A stretch of 64,000 nucleotides of DNA from CAIWTU01 sp963815135 (GCA_963815135.1 CAWFFO010000008.1:401190-465189); one strand, 5' to 3'; counted from the stretch's first letter, positions 37,278-47,989 are shown. Notes: a model not told the origin generated them from the letters alone. Program-made: numbers and translations.

Positions 37278-39029
37278 ATGCCTACACCTTTGCAGATGAC
37301 ATCTCCCTCACATTCACAGTCTCCTTCCGGAGAACAGTTCAAGCTGCCCGTGGAAGAAGACTATAAGGAAGAACTCAATCGGCTGCAAAGACTAGTTGAT
37401 GCGCAGCGCGCCCTTAGCCGGGAGATCGTCGTGGTCATGGGCGTCGGCTTCGTCGGCGCGGTCATGGCCGGGGTCGTGGCCGACTCGGTCGACAAGAAGA
37501 CGGGCGAGCCCAGCAAATTTGTCATCGGCATGCAGCGGCCCTCCGCCGCGCTCCTTCTGGAAAATCCCCTACCTGAACCGCGGCGTGGCGCCGGTGGAGG
37601 CGGAAGACCCCGAGGTGGCGCCCCTGATTCGCACGCTGCGTCCTGGAAAAGAAAGACCCTGATCGGCCACCTATACCTACGATGTCCTTTCCCTGGCCGA
37701 CGTGGTGGTCGTGGACGTCCAGTGCGACTATCACAAGGAGACCTTGGGCAATGTCAGGCAGGGGCAGGCCGAGATCGCCGCCCTGGAAGACAGCCTGCAA
37801 GTCATCGGCGAGAAGATCGAGCCCGATTGCCTGGTGCTGATCGAAACCACCGTGCCGCCCGGCACGACCGAATATGTGGCCTATCCCATCATGAAGAAGG
37901 CCTTCGAACAGCGCGGCCTTGACGATGCCGAGCCGCTGCTGGCCCATTCCTTCGAGCGGGTCATGCCCGGCGGGAATACGTGGCCTCGATCCGCGATTTC
38001 TGGCGGGTCTGCAGCGGGATCAACGGCAAGGCCCGGCGAGCGGGTGACGAAGTTCCTCTCCGAGGTCCTCAACGTGGAGAAATTCCCCCTGACCGTCCTC
38101 GACCGGCCCATGGAGAGCGAAACCTGCAAGATCGTCGAAAACTCCTACCGGGCGACGATCCTGGCCTTTCTCGACGAGTGGAGCCTTTTTGCCGAGCGCA
38201 ACGGCGTGGACCTGATCAAGGTGATCAAGGCCATCAAGGTGCGGCCCACCCACTCCAACATGATCTTTCCCGGCCCGGGCATCGGCGGCTACTGCCTGCC
38301 CAAGGACGGCGGGCTGGGGGTCTGGGCCTACCACACCCTGATGGGATTCGAGGACGACATCTTCAAGATCACGCCGACTGGCGATCGACATCAACGACAC
38401 CCGCGCCCTGCATGCGGCTCAGCTGGTGCGCGACGCCCTGCGCAACATGGGCAAGATCGTGGCCGCCTCCAAGAATTGCCGCTTCTGGGCGCCTCCTACC
38501 GGGAGGACGTGGGCGACACCCGCTACAGCGGCTCGGAGATCGTGGTGCGAAAGCTGACCGAAATGGGGGCGGAGATCGCGGTCCACGACCCCTACGTGGA
38601 GCACTGGTGGGAGTTCGAGAAGCAGGACACCTACCCGCGCCCCGGGCCATTCCTGGTCGCGGTTCTTCCGCAACCAGGAGAAGCTGAAGGACTGGCAATC
38701 GGAAAGATCTCGAGGCAACCCTCAAGGGGCCGACGCGGTGGTTTTGGCGGTGCGCCACAAGGACTATCTCGCCATTGACCCCCGATGAGGTGGTCGACAT
38801 GACCGGCCGGCCGGTCGCCGTCATCGACTGCTTCGGCATCCTGGATGACGCCGCGATCCGCCGCTATTTCGAACTGGGCTGCGAGGTCAAGGGGCTCGGC
38901 CGCGGGCACGTGAAGCGGATCAAGGACGAGGTTAGGGAGGAGATGCAGATTGATGCGGGAGTTTCAGCTTTCAAGGAGAGGGTGATACTTCGCGGGAAGG
39001 AATATGTGGCGACCACAGTAGAGGCGTAA
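37278..39029 (+). pseudogene. Nucleotide-sugar (UDP-glucose/GDP-mannose-type) dehydrogenase, multiply frameshifted
   Basis: Remains of an enzyme that oxidises a nucleotide sugar to its uronic acid. Pieces in all three forward frames can be laid end to end: the Rossmann start VVMGVGFVGAVMAG, YDVLSLADVVVVDV, ETTVPPGTTEYVAYP, the segment SFERVMPGG, the catalytic-domain stretch SETCKIVENSYRA, GIGGYCLPKDGG with the active-site Cys, and YREDVGDTRYSGSEI. At least six frame changes lie near 37550, 37640-37665, 37970-38030, 38380, 38475, 38640 and 38770. The middle (about 37400-38900) is much richer in G+C than both ends. Real decay, a poorly read insert and mis-assembly are all possible. Without it the locus may lack its own uronic-acid precursor. 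Confidence 0.85.
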
Positions 39030-39338
39030 AGTGGTCAATGTATTAATAAAAAGATTGCACTGATAAGTGCCAATGTTCCGTAAAAGAATTCCACATGTCT
39101 TTTCAGAGCAAATATGGGATGAAAGGACTTGGCTTCATGGATTGTGAGGATCCAGGGATTGCACTGAAAAATGAATATGATGTAGTCAACTTCAACAAGC
39201 TGCACAACTAGTTTAATTGTACGCTTCGCACTTTTGTATATTTGGGGTCATAAATGGGTAAGGTCTCTTGATGTGAATAAAAAACTAAGTAATTATATTA
39301 GTCTATTTCCATTTACTATACAAAATTATATATACAGG

Positions 39339-40643
39339 ATGAAGTCATCAGAAATTATTAATAGATTCTCTAGAGCAGCTTTCTGGATGATGATAGCCAC
39401 TGCGATATCGCGAGGACTTGTTCTTTTAACAGCTGTGATTGTAGCTAGAATGTTAGGAAAAGAAATATTTGGAGAATATAGCATTGTTAGATCAACTATA
39501 AATACATTTCTGATTTTTGCAAGTTTTGGGCTTGGCATAACATCAACAAAGTATATATCTGAATTTAGGGTTATTGATAAACAAAAAACAGGACATATTC
39601 TGGCTTTAACAGGTTTTTTTGCGGCGATAACAGGATTTTTGTTTGCTTTTGGTCTTTTTCTATGCTCCGGATTTTTCGCTGTTAATGTGCTTAAAGCACC
39701 TCATTTATCGTATATTCTTAAATTATGCTCGATAGTGATTTTTTTAAATGCTCTGAATGGATGCCAAACAGGTTCACTCTCAGGTTTTGAGGCTTTTCAA
39801 AAGATGGCCAGTGTCAACTTTTATGTTGCACTTTTTTCACTTCCATGTTTGATCGGCGGTGCTTATTTCTTTGGACTTGTTGGTGCAGTTTGGGGATTAG
39901 TATTAAACTCTGCAATTCAGTGGTGTTTTAATCATGTAGCTTTGCGTGTTGAAGCGCGCCGTTTCAATGTGCCATTCATTTTCAAAGCTACTATGTTTAA
40001 AGAACTTCCAGTTATTTGGAAATTTGCTTTACCAGCTATGATGACAGGTCTAATGGTGGTGCCTGTGAATTGGTTTTGTGAAGTTATGCTGGTTAATCAA
40101 CCGCAGGGATACGGAGAAATGGGCGTATATAGCGCTGCAAACCAATGGAGAATAACTTTGTTTTTTCTTCCCAGTGTTCTAGCTCAGATATTCTTGCCAC
40201 TACTTTCAAATTTAAAGCGAGATATTGATATTGACAGATATAAACGTCTAATCAAGTATAATATTGCAGTAAACCTTGGTGTAGTATTAATTGTATCAAT
40301 TCCAGTTGTCATATTTTCCAAATATATTATGAAAAGCTATGGAGAAGAGTTTATTCAGGGGTGGCCAGTTCTTATTGTTTTAGTATTATCTGTTTCTGTA
40401 GCTGCTATTAATACTGTTGTGGCGCAGATTGCAGCATCAGAAAATGATATGTGGGTATGCTTCGGTTTTAATATGACATGGGCGGCATTACTTTTGTTAT
40501 TTGCTTCCTTCCTGCTAAATTATGGGCTTGGTGCAATGGGTTTGGCATGGGCAGTATTAATATCATATTTAGGACAAAGTTTGGTTTGCTTTTTATACTT
40601 GCATAGAAATGGAGCCATGCTTGTTGACGAACCAAGTCGTTAA
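39339..40643 (+). CDS. Polysaccharide flippase, Wzx-like
   Basis: A 434-residue integral membrane protein with about 12-14 hydrophobic segments, of the MATE/MVF-like flippase superfamily that moves undecaprenol-linked repeat units across the inner membrane. The N-terminus (FSRAAFWMMIATAISRGLVL, then ARMLGKEIFGEYSIV) is typical of Wzx. The start is uncertain. ATG 39339 gives the family-like N-terminus but has only a close AGG. A TTG at 39234 would add 35 residues. It is the first gene of the A+T-rich part of the locus. Confidence 0.85.
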   Translation: MKSSEIINRFSRAAFWMMIATAISRGLVLLTAVIVARMLGKEIFGEYSIVRSTINTFLIFASFGLGITSTKYISEFRVIDKQKTGHILALTGFFAAITGFLFAFGLFLCSGFFAVNVLKAPHLSYILKLCSIVIFLNALNGCQTGSLSGFEAFQKMASVNFYVALFSLPCLIGGAYFFGLVGAVWGLVLNSAIQWCFNHVALRVEARRFNVPFIFKATMFKELPVIWKFALPAMMTGLMVVPVNWFCEVMLVNQPQGYGEMGVYSAANQWRITLFFLPSVLAQIFLPLLSNLKRDIDIDRYKRLIKYNIAVNLGVVLIVSIPVVIFSKYIMKSYGEEFIQGWPVLIVLVLSVSVAAINTVVAQIAASENDMWVCFGFNMTWAALLLLFASFLLNYGLGAMGLAWAVLISYLGQSLVCFLYLHRNGAMLVDEPSR

Positions 40644-40684
40644 GCTTGTTACTGAATTAGATAATTAAATAATATGGAGATAGA

Positions 40685-41218
40685 GTGAAAATTTTATTTC
40701 AAATGCAAAAAGATTTTGAATCATACTATAAAAAATCTCCGAGCATACCAGAGCTTATTTATGCGTTCTTTGCCATTCCAGGCATTCGCGCATCTTCGTT
40801 ATATCGAATAGGTAATTTCTTTTGGTACAAAGGAAATCGTTGTATTGCAAAAATTTTCGTAAGGTTTATCCGCAGTTTTGGAGGGATAGAAATCGGAATC
40901 AGCGCGAAAATAGGTGGAGGGATTATGTTTCCACATGCATCTGGAATTGTAATAGGAACTAGATGCGTTATAGGTGAAAACTGTACGATCATGCAGGGAG
41001 TGACTCTAGGTCAAAGCAACTCGACCAAGGCAAGCGACGAAGAAGTCATTCAGCCAGTCTTGGGAAATAATGTATACGTTGGTGCTGGAGCAAAAGTTTT
41101 GGGAAAGATATTTATTGGAGACAATGCAGTCATAGGAGCAAATGCTGTTGTATTAAAGGATGTACCTCCTGATCATGTTGCTGTAGGTGTGCCAGCTAGA
41201 ATTTTATATAAACCTTAA
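40685..41218 (+). CDS. Serine O-acetyltransferase-like hexapeptide acetyltransferase
   Basis: A 177-residue left-handed beta-helix acetyltransferase of the CysE-like branch. The repeat region (about 65-170) has the isoleucine-rich hexapeptides IEIGIS, GIVIGT, CVIGEN, VYVGAGAKVLGKI and NAVIGANAVV, ending DVPPDHVAVGVPAR. Position between flippase and polymerase suggests that it acetylates a sugar of the repeat unit rather than serine. GTG 40685 follows GGAGATAGA. Confidence 0.88.
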   Translation: MKILFQMQKDFESYYKKSPSIPELIYAFFAIPGIRASSLYRIGNFFWYKGNRCIAKIFVRFIRSFGGIEIGISAKIGGGIMFPHASGIVIGTRCVIGENCTIMQGVTLGQSNSTKASDEEVIQPVLGNNVYVGAGAKVLGKIFIGDNAVIGANAVVLKDVPPDHVAVGVPARILYKP

Positions 41219-41252
41219 GATGAAAAATTTAAAATCTTGCATAAAATAGGTT

Positions 41253-42596
41253 ATGATAACAATTACAATAGCTATACTTATAATATTATCAATTGGTTTA
41301 ATACAAGGATTCAATGCGCTACTAATAAATCCGGTATTTTATATATGTATGGCATATATAGTCATTTTTGATTCTTTAACCGTTTATGCTGATATTTTAA
41401 ATGTTATAGGCCTTTTAATACTACTATCCTGTTACTATGTATCATACAAAACATTTTCTGTTAGAATGTGTTTACGTGTAGCTGACTTGCTTTTGCCAAT
41501 TAGATATGCACAAGCAATACCCGTGAAAAATATAACTGTATTTTTGGCTATATTTCTATCTAGCGGATGGATGGCATATGTTTACTATCTTGGAAGTGAA
41601 ATATACGGTACCTATGAAAGGTATTTTGTTCATTTTTATTCAAAATATGGCTTTTATGGTGATATGACTGGACTGGAATTAATAACATTGAAGTATTCTC
41701 GTTATTTTGAATCTATAATATTGATTTTTATTATTATCTTAAGATATGCCGCAAAAACGACCAGTAATAAATTTGTTAAACTGGGTTTTTGGTGGGTTTT
41801 TGTTGTATTTCTTCTTCTTAAATTTCCAAACGGAGTACGATCGCAATATATTCCACCTGTTTTGGCAATAATTTGTGTTGATGCTATATATTCTGTGAGA
41901 AATAACAAAAAAATTGTCTTTACTATAGGGACTTACTTTGTCTTGCTGATTGTAGGGATTATCTTTGTTACCTTTACCGTAGCAAGGCTTTCTTATTTTG
42001 ATAATATCAGTGAAGTAATAGAGCAAGTGAATGACCCTACTAATTACTCTTCTAATAGATCTCAAATGTCAAATTATGCAGGTCAAGTAGGGTTTTACCT
42101 ATCACAATGTGTTGAAATGTTTGGAGAAAAGCGCAACCATTTAGGGTTGCATGCTCCGTACACAATTATTACAAATCCAATTCCGCGAGTACTTTGGGAT
42201 AATAAACCGATAAGCTTCGGTAATATTCTAGCTCATATTAACGGGTATCCCAAAGATAACCCAACTTCACTTGCTGCCGGTATAGTTGGAGAGGCTTACG
42301 CTGATTTAGGACTTCTGGGAGTAGTTCTTTACCCAGCAATCATTGGGTGGTTGGCAGGTATCGTTGGAAAAATATCCAAGGTCTTTGTAATTTATGGAAG
42401 TGTTTATCATTTGCCCCTCGGTTTTCTTTTAATGATGTTTGGCGCTGCCTTTGTGAGAGGCGATATTCTCACAGGATGGATATTTACCGTATATCCCACA
42501 ATCATCTTTTCCGTGATTTTGTTATTTTACAAAATAATCCTCAAAAATAAGAATGTTCATTATAAATACTCAGGAAGAAAAATTAATGTCACATAA
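41253..42596 (+). CDS. Probable polysaccharide polymerase, Wzy-like
   Basis: A 447-residue membrane protein with about 10-12 predicted helices and a long periplasmic loop in the C-terminal half. The loop carries FGEKRNHLGLHAPYTII and NPIPRVLWDNKP, which resembles the loop of oligosaccharide repeat-unit polymerases, and ends LAAGIVGEAYADLGLLGVV. Like most Wzy proteins it has little conserved sequence, so the call rests on topology and its place between flippase and glycosyltransferase. Highly A+T-rich. Confidence 0.8.
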   Translation: MITITIAILIILSIGLIQGFNALLINPVFYICMAYIVIFDSLTVYADILNVIGLLILLSCYYVSYKTFSVRMCLRVADLLLPIRYAQAIPVKNITVFLAIFLSSGWMAYVYYLGSEIYGTYERYFVHFYSKYGFYGDMTGLELITLKYSRYFESIILIFIIILRYAAKTTSNKFVKLGFWWVFVVFLLLKFPNGVRSQYIPPVLAIICVDAIYSVRNNKKIVFTIGTYFVLLIVGIIFVTFTVARLSYFDNISEVIEQVNDPTNYSSNRSQMSNYAGQVGFYLSQCVEMFGEKRNHLGLHAPYTIITNPIPRVLWDNKPISFGNILAHINGYPKDNPTSLAAGIVGEAYADLGLLGVVLYPAIIGWLAGIVGKISKVFVIYGSVYHLPLGFLLMMFGAAFVRGDILTGWIFTVYPTIIFSVILLFYKIILKNKNVHYKYSGRKINVT

Positions 42597-42711
42597 TAAA
42601 TGTTGACTTGCTGAAGTTTCATTAGATTATATAAGTGAAGCAATTGCATAATGAAACCAAAAGAACATATTAAATGGCTAATTTAATGCTCTTATTTGTA
42701 ATAAGGATAAC

Positions 42712-43869
42712 ATGAGAATACTTTTCCAATATTTTACCGGTGGGGGAGGGGCACTTTCCAATCTTATTCTCCTGCTTAAGGCTCTTTCCAAACAATTTCC
42801 TCAAGATCATATTGATATCGTTTGCTCACACAACTCCGACTTGAAGACTTTGGGATCCATACCAAATATTGATATTGTTGTATTTGGAGGAAGCAGACAT
42901 CAAGAAATTGACCGCGCATTTCTCGGATTTTGGGGTTTAAAACGGATTGCCGGGGAGAGGAAGGCGGATATTATCTGGTCTTTAAACATTGGTTCCTATG
43001 CCAGATCTTCTATTCCTCAGGTACTAAGTGTTAATAACGCATACCAAATCTATCCTTGGGATGTTACTTGTTATCATCCTGACAACCGTTTAAACGTTGC
43101 TGCATTAAGATGGTTTTTTCGAAGGTCTTTAAAAGTTTCCGATGGTGTCATTGTGCAAACGGCAATTATGGAAGATTATGTTAGGAAAACAATTGGTGCA
43201 CCAAAATTTATTCAAGTTGTTCCAAAGGCTGTGGAAAATTCCGATGATGTGGATCATTGTCCTTTACCTTCCCTACAACAGAAAATGTTTGAGTGTGGTT
43301 TGGGAAAAGATGTTTTTACGTGTTTGTATGTTGCAACTAACACACCCCATAAAAACCACAAAACAATAATTGATGCGTTAGATATATTAGCAATTGAAAG
43401 GGTAAATGTTCGTGTCGTACTCACTTTGAGTCAGGATGAACTATTAGTTATTGGAGGAGAAAAAGCTCTAAGACTCATACAGAAGGGACATCTGGTTCCA
43501 ATCGGTTGGACACAAAAGAATTATCTCAAGTCACTTTATGGAGCCTGTGATGCCTGTCTCATGCCGAGTGTTTTGGAGTCGCTGAGTTCAGCTCATCTTG
43601 AGGCTATGCAATGGGGCAATCCACAAATTACATCTGACCTTCCATACGCCCGTGAGCTTTGCGGAGATGCAGCAGTCTATGTTTCTGCCGAAGATGCTCT
43701 CGGTTGGGCTCAAAATATAAGGAGACTTATTGCAGATCCCAAGCTTAGGCAGCAACTAGTGAGATCAGGATACAAACGAATGAAATTATTTCCTGCTACG
43801 TGGTCTGAAACTGCCAATAAAGTGCATAGCTTTTTTGGAGAGATAATAGATCAAAGCAAGTATTGTTAG
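42712..43869 (+). CDS. Glycosyltransferase, GT4-like (GT-B fold)
   Basis: A 385-residue retaining-type glycosyltransferase. The N-terminus has a Gly-rich loop (FTGGGGALSNLILLLKAL), and the C-terminal half has the nucleotide-sugar motifs CLYVATNTPHKNHKTIIDAL and MPSVLESLSSAHLEAMQWG (the E-x7-E pattern), then TSDLPYARELCGDAAVYV. The sugar cannot be predicted. It presumably extends the lipid-linked repeat unit in the cytoplasm. Confidence 0.9.
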   Translation: MRILFQYFTGGGGALSNLILLLKALSKQFPQDHIDIVCSHNSDLKTLGSIPNIDIVVFGGSRHQEIDRAFLGFWGLKRIAGERKADIIWSLNIGSYARSSIPQVLSVNNAYQIYPWDVTCYHPDNRLNVAALRWFFRRSLKVSDGVIVQTAIMEDYVRKTIGAPKFIQVVPKAVENSDDVDHCPLPSLQQKMFECGLGKDVFTCLYVATNTPHKNHKTIIDALDILAIERVNVRVVLTLSQDELLVIGGEKALRLIQKGHLVPIGWTQKNYLKSLYGACDACLMPSVLESLSSAHLEAMQWGNPQITSDLPYARELCGDAAVYVSAEDALGWAQNIRRLIADPKLRQQLVRSGYKRMKLFPATWSETANKVHSFFGEIIDQSKYC

Positions 43870-44154
43870 CAGATAACACAAGCAATCACCAGAAGCTCAG
43901 CTACTGGATGTTATGTTCATGAAAATATTGACATAAATTTACAATGTTAGTTACAATGATAATTATTCGACATCCGCGAAAGTGTTAATATAATATAATA
44001 AATCATAAAATATGTTAAATTATAATAACAATAAATTCAATGTTATATAATATATGTATTAACTAAATATTTGGAAACACATTTATTATTAAATAAAACG
44101 CGATATGAGATGTAATGCTGAAATAATGTTATATTATCTGATTGGTGATTACTT

Positions 44155-47028
44155 GTGGCGAATATAAAATTATATAAGACATTAACTGTATTTATAATTG
44201 GTATCAATATGCTATTTGTTGTTAGTGTCGCATATGCTTTTCAGGGCGATTTTACCTTCGAGTCAGATAATGTGCGCTATCTGATTGATTATAATGGTAT
44301 TAGTAAAAGTCTAGTAGACAAAAAGACAGGAAGGGAACTGCTTGGATCAGGCAATTATCCGTTTTCTTACGTTAAGAAGCGTGGGAGGACTTTCTCTGTT
44401 TCATATCTAAAGATAAAAAATGGTAAATTTGAGGCCGAATTCGGAGAGTCCGGTGTCCATGCTGATTTCAGGATCATAAGCAGACCTAATTGTATCATCA
44501 TAGAGCTTTCCGGGTATCGTGGTGAAGGAATTGAAGAAATTGCACTTTTACAGCTTAAACCAAGTGCGCTTGTAAATACTGGATCAGTTATAACGGCACG
44601 CTGGGATAAGAACAACATTGTTTCTATGATGGGTCTAAGTGAAAGGGTACATACACGATTTAAGAATAATGATCTTCTTGTGGCATCAGTCTACCCCGAA
44701 TTTGGTATGGAAGGGCAGAAGGTTGCGATGCTGGCGGTTCCAACTTCCGAGTATATGAGAACAGTACAGAAAGTGGAGAAGGATTTCCATCTCCCTTCCC
44801 CTAAGCTGACAGGAGAATGGGCTAAACTTTCTTCTGATGTGCGGAAAAGTTATCTCTTTGCGGATCTGACTGAAGCAAATGCAGATGAGATTATTCGTTA
44901 TGCAAAACTTGCCGACTTTAAGTACATAATGATCTATAGCGGAATATGGTCAGCCTCGCTTGGTACCTATCCGATAAATACGAAAAATTTTCCGGAGGGT
45001 GAAAACAGTCTTAAACGAGTAATTGATAAGTGCCATGCTGCAGGTATTAAAGTCGGCATGCACATGTTGACCAGTTTTGTAAGCAAAGACGACCCGTTGG
45101 TTCGTCCGGTACCGGACAAAAGACTTCTGAAGGATGCCAGTGGAATATTGGCAACAAACCTAGACGCTAATTCAACTGAAATTATGGCAAGTGCCCAGTT
45201 GAAAGATTTCCCGACTGAAATGGCATTTTATGGCCATGCGAAAGCCGGACAGGATATACAGATCAATGACGAAATAATACACTATAGCAAAATAGGAGGG
45301 GTAAACAAAAACAGTTTTATTAGATGTATAAGGGGTTACGCGGGTACCAGGGCAGTTCCTCATGAGGCCGGCTCAGTAATTTATCACATTGCAGAACGCT
45401 TCGGTTCCTATCTGGCGGATTTGCGAACATCTTTGATGAATGAAATTTCTGAGCGAATTGCATTGATCATAAATCATTGTGGATTTGACATGATATTTTT
45501 TGATGGCGTTGAACTCAATAGTGCAAATGGTGTTGGTTGGTTCTGGACGGGTCGACAAGTGACGGATACATGGAAGCGCGTGAATCGTGATTTGCTGGTA
45601 GAAGGGTCAGGTATTACATCGTGGCTCTGGCACATTCTTTCCCGTGGAATGAGTGATGATTATGCTGCAATTGCACCAAAAGAATACTTGGAATATCACA
45701 AAATTCCCGATCGTTTGAAGTTTTATCAGGCGAATTTTATTCCAACAGAGCTAGGTTGGTGGGGTTTTTTTGAGCATTCTTTACAGTACCCGGCCACAAC
45801 ACCCGATGAGGCTGAATATTATGCTGTCCGGATGCTGGCGTACAATACACCTGTATCAATAGAGACAAGTTTGAAGACACTGAAATCAAATGGCCGATCT
45901 GAAGAGATGCTTGCAATGTTAGGTAAGTTTGAAAGATTTCGATTACAGAACATAGTGCCGGAAACAGTCAGGAAAAGTCTGCAAACCGGTGAATGGCATG
46001 TAATTTGGAACCGCGAAAAGCCTGAAATCCGTCCAGTTAAATATGATTCAAAATCTTTGAATCCAGACGACAAAATCCTGGTTAAAAATGAATTCAATTC
46101 TCAAGTTTTCAAATTTCGTTTGCAGGCAGTGCCACAACTCGCAAAGGTGGGAGACCATGCAAATATTGTTTTGCTCAGTCCTGATCGCCCTATATCATTA
46201 AATCCTGTATTTCAGCATATGGAATCTGGATCAGAGCCTTATCTTTCCCATAGTAATCAATCCAAAAAGCAGGATCCAGAAATGCCTGCTTCATCTTTAC
46301 CGGGCTTTCTAATTGCCCGGATTGAGTACTCAAATCCAGCAGCAAGACGCTTAAGCGGCTTCTCGGAACCGCCTGAAATTGAAGTACAGGATAAGGAAAA
46401 GCCGCTTGATCTTTCAACGCATAGGGCTCTAGCGGTCAAATTGAAAGTTAAAGGTCTCCGCATAAATCAGGGGGCGGCTTGTGCCGTGATGAACATACAG
46501 TTGGAAGCTGCTGGAAAGACTTACCGCGATCATTACATTGATATTGATTTCATTGGAGAACGGACCATTATAATTCCTGCGCCGAATACTGAAAGGATGC
46601 TGGCAGAATTTCGTCCTGCGCGCGGGAATTATTTTTTTAAAATGGCGATGTATAGCAATTTCGACTATAAAAAAATCACTGCGCTCAACTTCCGGTGGAT
46701 GCGGCAGCCGTCATCTATGGAAACGCAATGTGAAGTCATTTCTGTTGAAGCCATAAAAGAAAAAGAAATGGAACTCATTGATCCTTCAATTTTCATTGGT
46801 ACGTCTGAGGTTGATATCCCGGTAACACTCAAGACCGGTGATTATGTTGAATATTGGGGGGGCAGGGAAGCACAAGTGTACAATAGTAACGGAGTGCAAT
46901 TATCTACAGTTAAAATGAAGGATCGACATAATATTAAAAAAGGTTACAACCTAATTTATTTGGGCAGAAAGAATCAATCACCGATCCAGCTTACAACTAT
47001 TTTGATTGGTGAGGCTTTATCGTATTGA
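44155..47028 (+). CDS. Large secreted protein with a putative alpha-glycosidase-like barrel
   Basis: A 957-residue protein with a signal peptide (LYKTLTVFIIGINMLFVVSV, cleavage near AYA). An N-terminal beta domain (about 30-230) precedes a barrel-like region (about 240-560) with EIIRYAKLADFKYIMIYSG, AAGIKVGMHML and CGFDMIFFDGVEL. The last looks like the nucleophile strand of clan D/GH-H-like glycosidases, with the Asp of FFDG as candidate. Inside the barrel is a module INDEIIHYSKIGG...CIRGYAGTRAVPHEAG (about 370-420) of a type I know from phage and surface proteins. The C-terminal 300 residues are beta-rich with no clear family. It sits among glycosyltransferase genes, so it may trim or release the polysaccharide outside the cell (inference). 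GTG 44155 is the likely start. Confidence 0.65.
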   Translation: MANIKLYKTLTVFIIGINMLFVVSVAYAFQGDFTFESDNVRYLIDYNGISKSLVDKKTGRELLGSGNYPFSYVKKRGRTFSVSYLKIKNGKFEAEFGESGVHADFRIISRPNCIIIELSGYRGEGIEEIALLQLKPSALVNTGSVITARWDKNNIVSMMGLSERVHTRFKNNDLLVASVYPEFGMEGQKVAMLAVPTSEYMRTVQKVEKDFHLPSPKLTGEWAKLSSDVRKSYLFADLTEANADEIIRYAKLADFKYIMIYSGIWSASLGTYPINTKNFPEGENSLKRVIDKCHAAGIKVGMHMLTSFVSKDDPLVRPVPDKRLLKDASGILATNLDANSTEIMASAQLKDFPTEMAFYGHAKAGQDIQINDEIIHYSKIGGVNKNSFIRCIRGYAGTRAVPHEAGSVIYHIAERFGSYLADLRTSLMNEISERIALIINHCGFDMIFFDGVELNSANGVGWFWTGRQVTDTWKRVNRDLLVEGSGITSWLWHILSRGMSDDYAAIAPKEYLEYHKIPDRLKFYQANFIPTELGWWGFFEHSLQYPATTPDEAEYYAVRMLAYNTPVSIETSLKTLKSNGRSEEMLAMLGKFERFRLQNIVPETVRKSLQTGEWHVIWNREKPEIRPVKYDSKSLNPDDKILVKNEFNSQVFKFRLQAVPQLAKVGDHANIVLLSPDRPISLNPVFQHMESGSEPYLSHSNQSKKQDPEMPASSLPGFLIARIEYSNPAARRLSGFSEPPEIEVQDKEKPLDLSTHRALAVKLKVKGLRINQGAACAVMNIQLEAAGKTYRDHYIDIDFIGERTIIIPAPNTERMLAEFRPARGNYFFKMAMYSNFDYKKITALNFRWMRQPSSMETQCEVISVEAIKEKEMELIDPSIFIGTSEVDIPVTLKTGDYVEYWGGREAQVYNSNGVQLSTVKMKDRHNIKKGYNLIYLGRKNQSPIQLTTILIGEALSY

Positions 47029-47117
47029 TATATATTATCTTGGTTAATATTGAATTAATTACAATATAGTTAGATATTTTATGTTTAGTAATAAACTTTA
47101 CTGTTGTTATTTAAATA

Positions 47118-47945
47118 TTGAGTAACGATATGGAATATTCAAGTCTCTATGTATCTTTCGTTATCATTGAATATAATTGTATTAATGATATAGAGAAATG
47201 TTTAAGATCAATAGAAAAATATTGTTACGATCTACGGTGCCAAATAATAGTATCATCTAATTCAATGTATCCTGTTGAATTACAATTAGATATTATTAAC
47301 AAATACCATAAAGCGAAATGGATTTTTAATCCAAGTAACGGCGGATTCGCCAAAGGCATGAACTCCGGATTGGCTCATGCAGAAGGAAATGTTGTAATCA
47401 TTATGAATCCTGATGTAAGGATTTTGCAGGGGAACATAAGGGAAGCTGGTGAATTCCTGTTATCCGTACCAAATAGAGCCATTCTTGGGCCAAAGATTGT
47501 TGATAGAGACGGCCAATTACAGGTATCATGCAGAAAATTTCAGACTTTAGTAAATATGTTGAGACGCTTGTACAAACTTATTTTCAAGTATTCAGATAAT
47601 GTGTTTGATAAGAATTTTGATTATGACAAGTTGCAACCGGTTGATTGGGTGATTGGGGCCTTTATGATGATAAATCCAAACGCGATGGAAGAAATTGGCG
47701 ATTTAGATGAAGGATATTTTCTTTACTATGAAGATATGGATTGGTGCAAACGTTTTTGGGATAATGGTTATGAAATAATGTATTATCCGAAGATTATTAT
47801 TGAATATAAAGGGGACAGAAAGAGTGTGACCTTATTATCCTGGAAGAAGCCCATGAATAAATATACCTATCATCATATTAAAAGCTATTGCAGGTTTATT
47901 TGTAAACATGGATTGTCTCCATCTCGTAATAAGATTGCTCCATAA
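47118..47945 (+). CDS. Glycosyltransferase family 2, rhamnosyltransferase-like
   Basis: A 275-residue GT-A enzyme. The sequence includes NPSNGGFAKGMNSGL, the metal-binding site region IIMNPDVRI, and GYFLYYEDMDWCKRFWDNGY with the EDMDW acceptor motif. This set is typical of the WbbL-like rhamnosyltransferases. It starts at TTG 47118 or ATG 47130; neither has a good Shine-Dalgarno. It stands 89 bp after the putative glycosidase gene. Confidence 0.9.
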   Translation: MSNDMEYSSLYVSFVIIEYNCINDIEKCLRSIEKYCYDLRCQIIVSSNSMYPVELQLDIINKYHKAKWIFNPSNGGFAKGMNSGLAHAEGNVVIIMNPDVRILQGNIREAGEFLLSVPNRAILGPKIVDRDGQLQVSCRKFQTLVNMLRRLYKLIFKYSDNVFDKNFDYDKLQPVDWVIGAFMMINPNAMEEIGDLDEGYFLYYEDMDWCKRFWDNGYEIMYYPKIIIEYKGDRKSVTLLSWKKPMNKYTYHHIKSYCRFICKHGLSPSRNKIAP

Positions 47946-47989
47946 TTCACAAAAATAGACAATAGAATTTATTTTCTGGACATGACATC

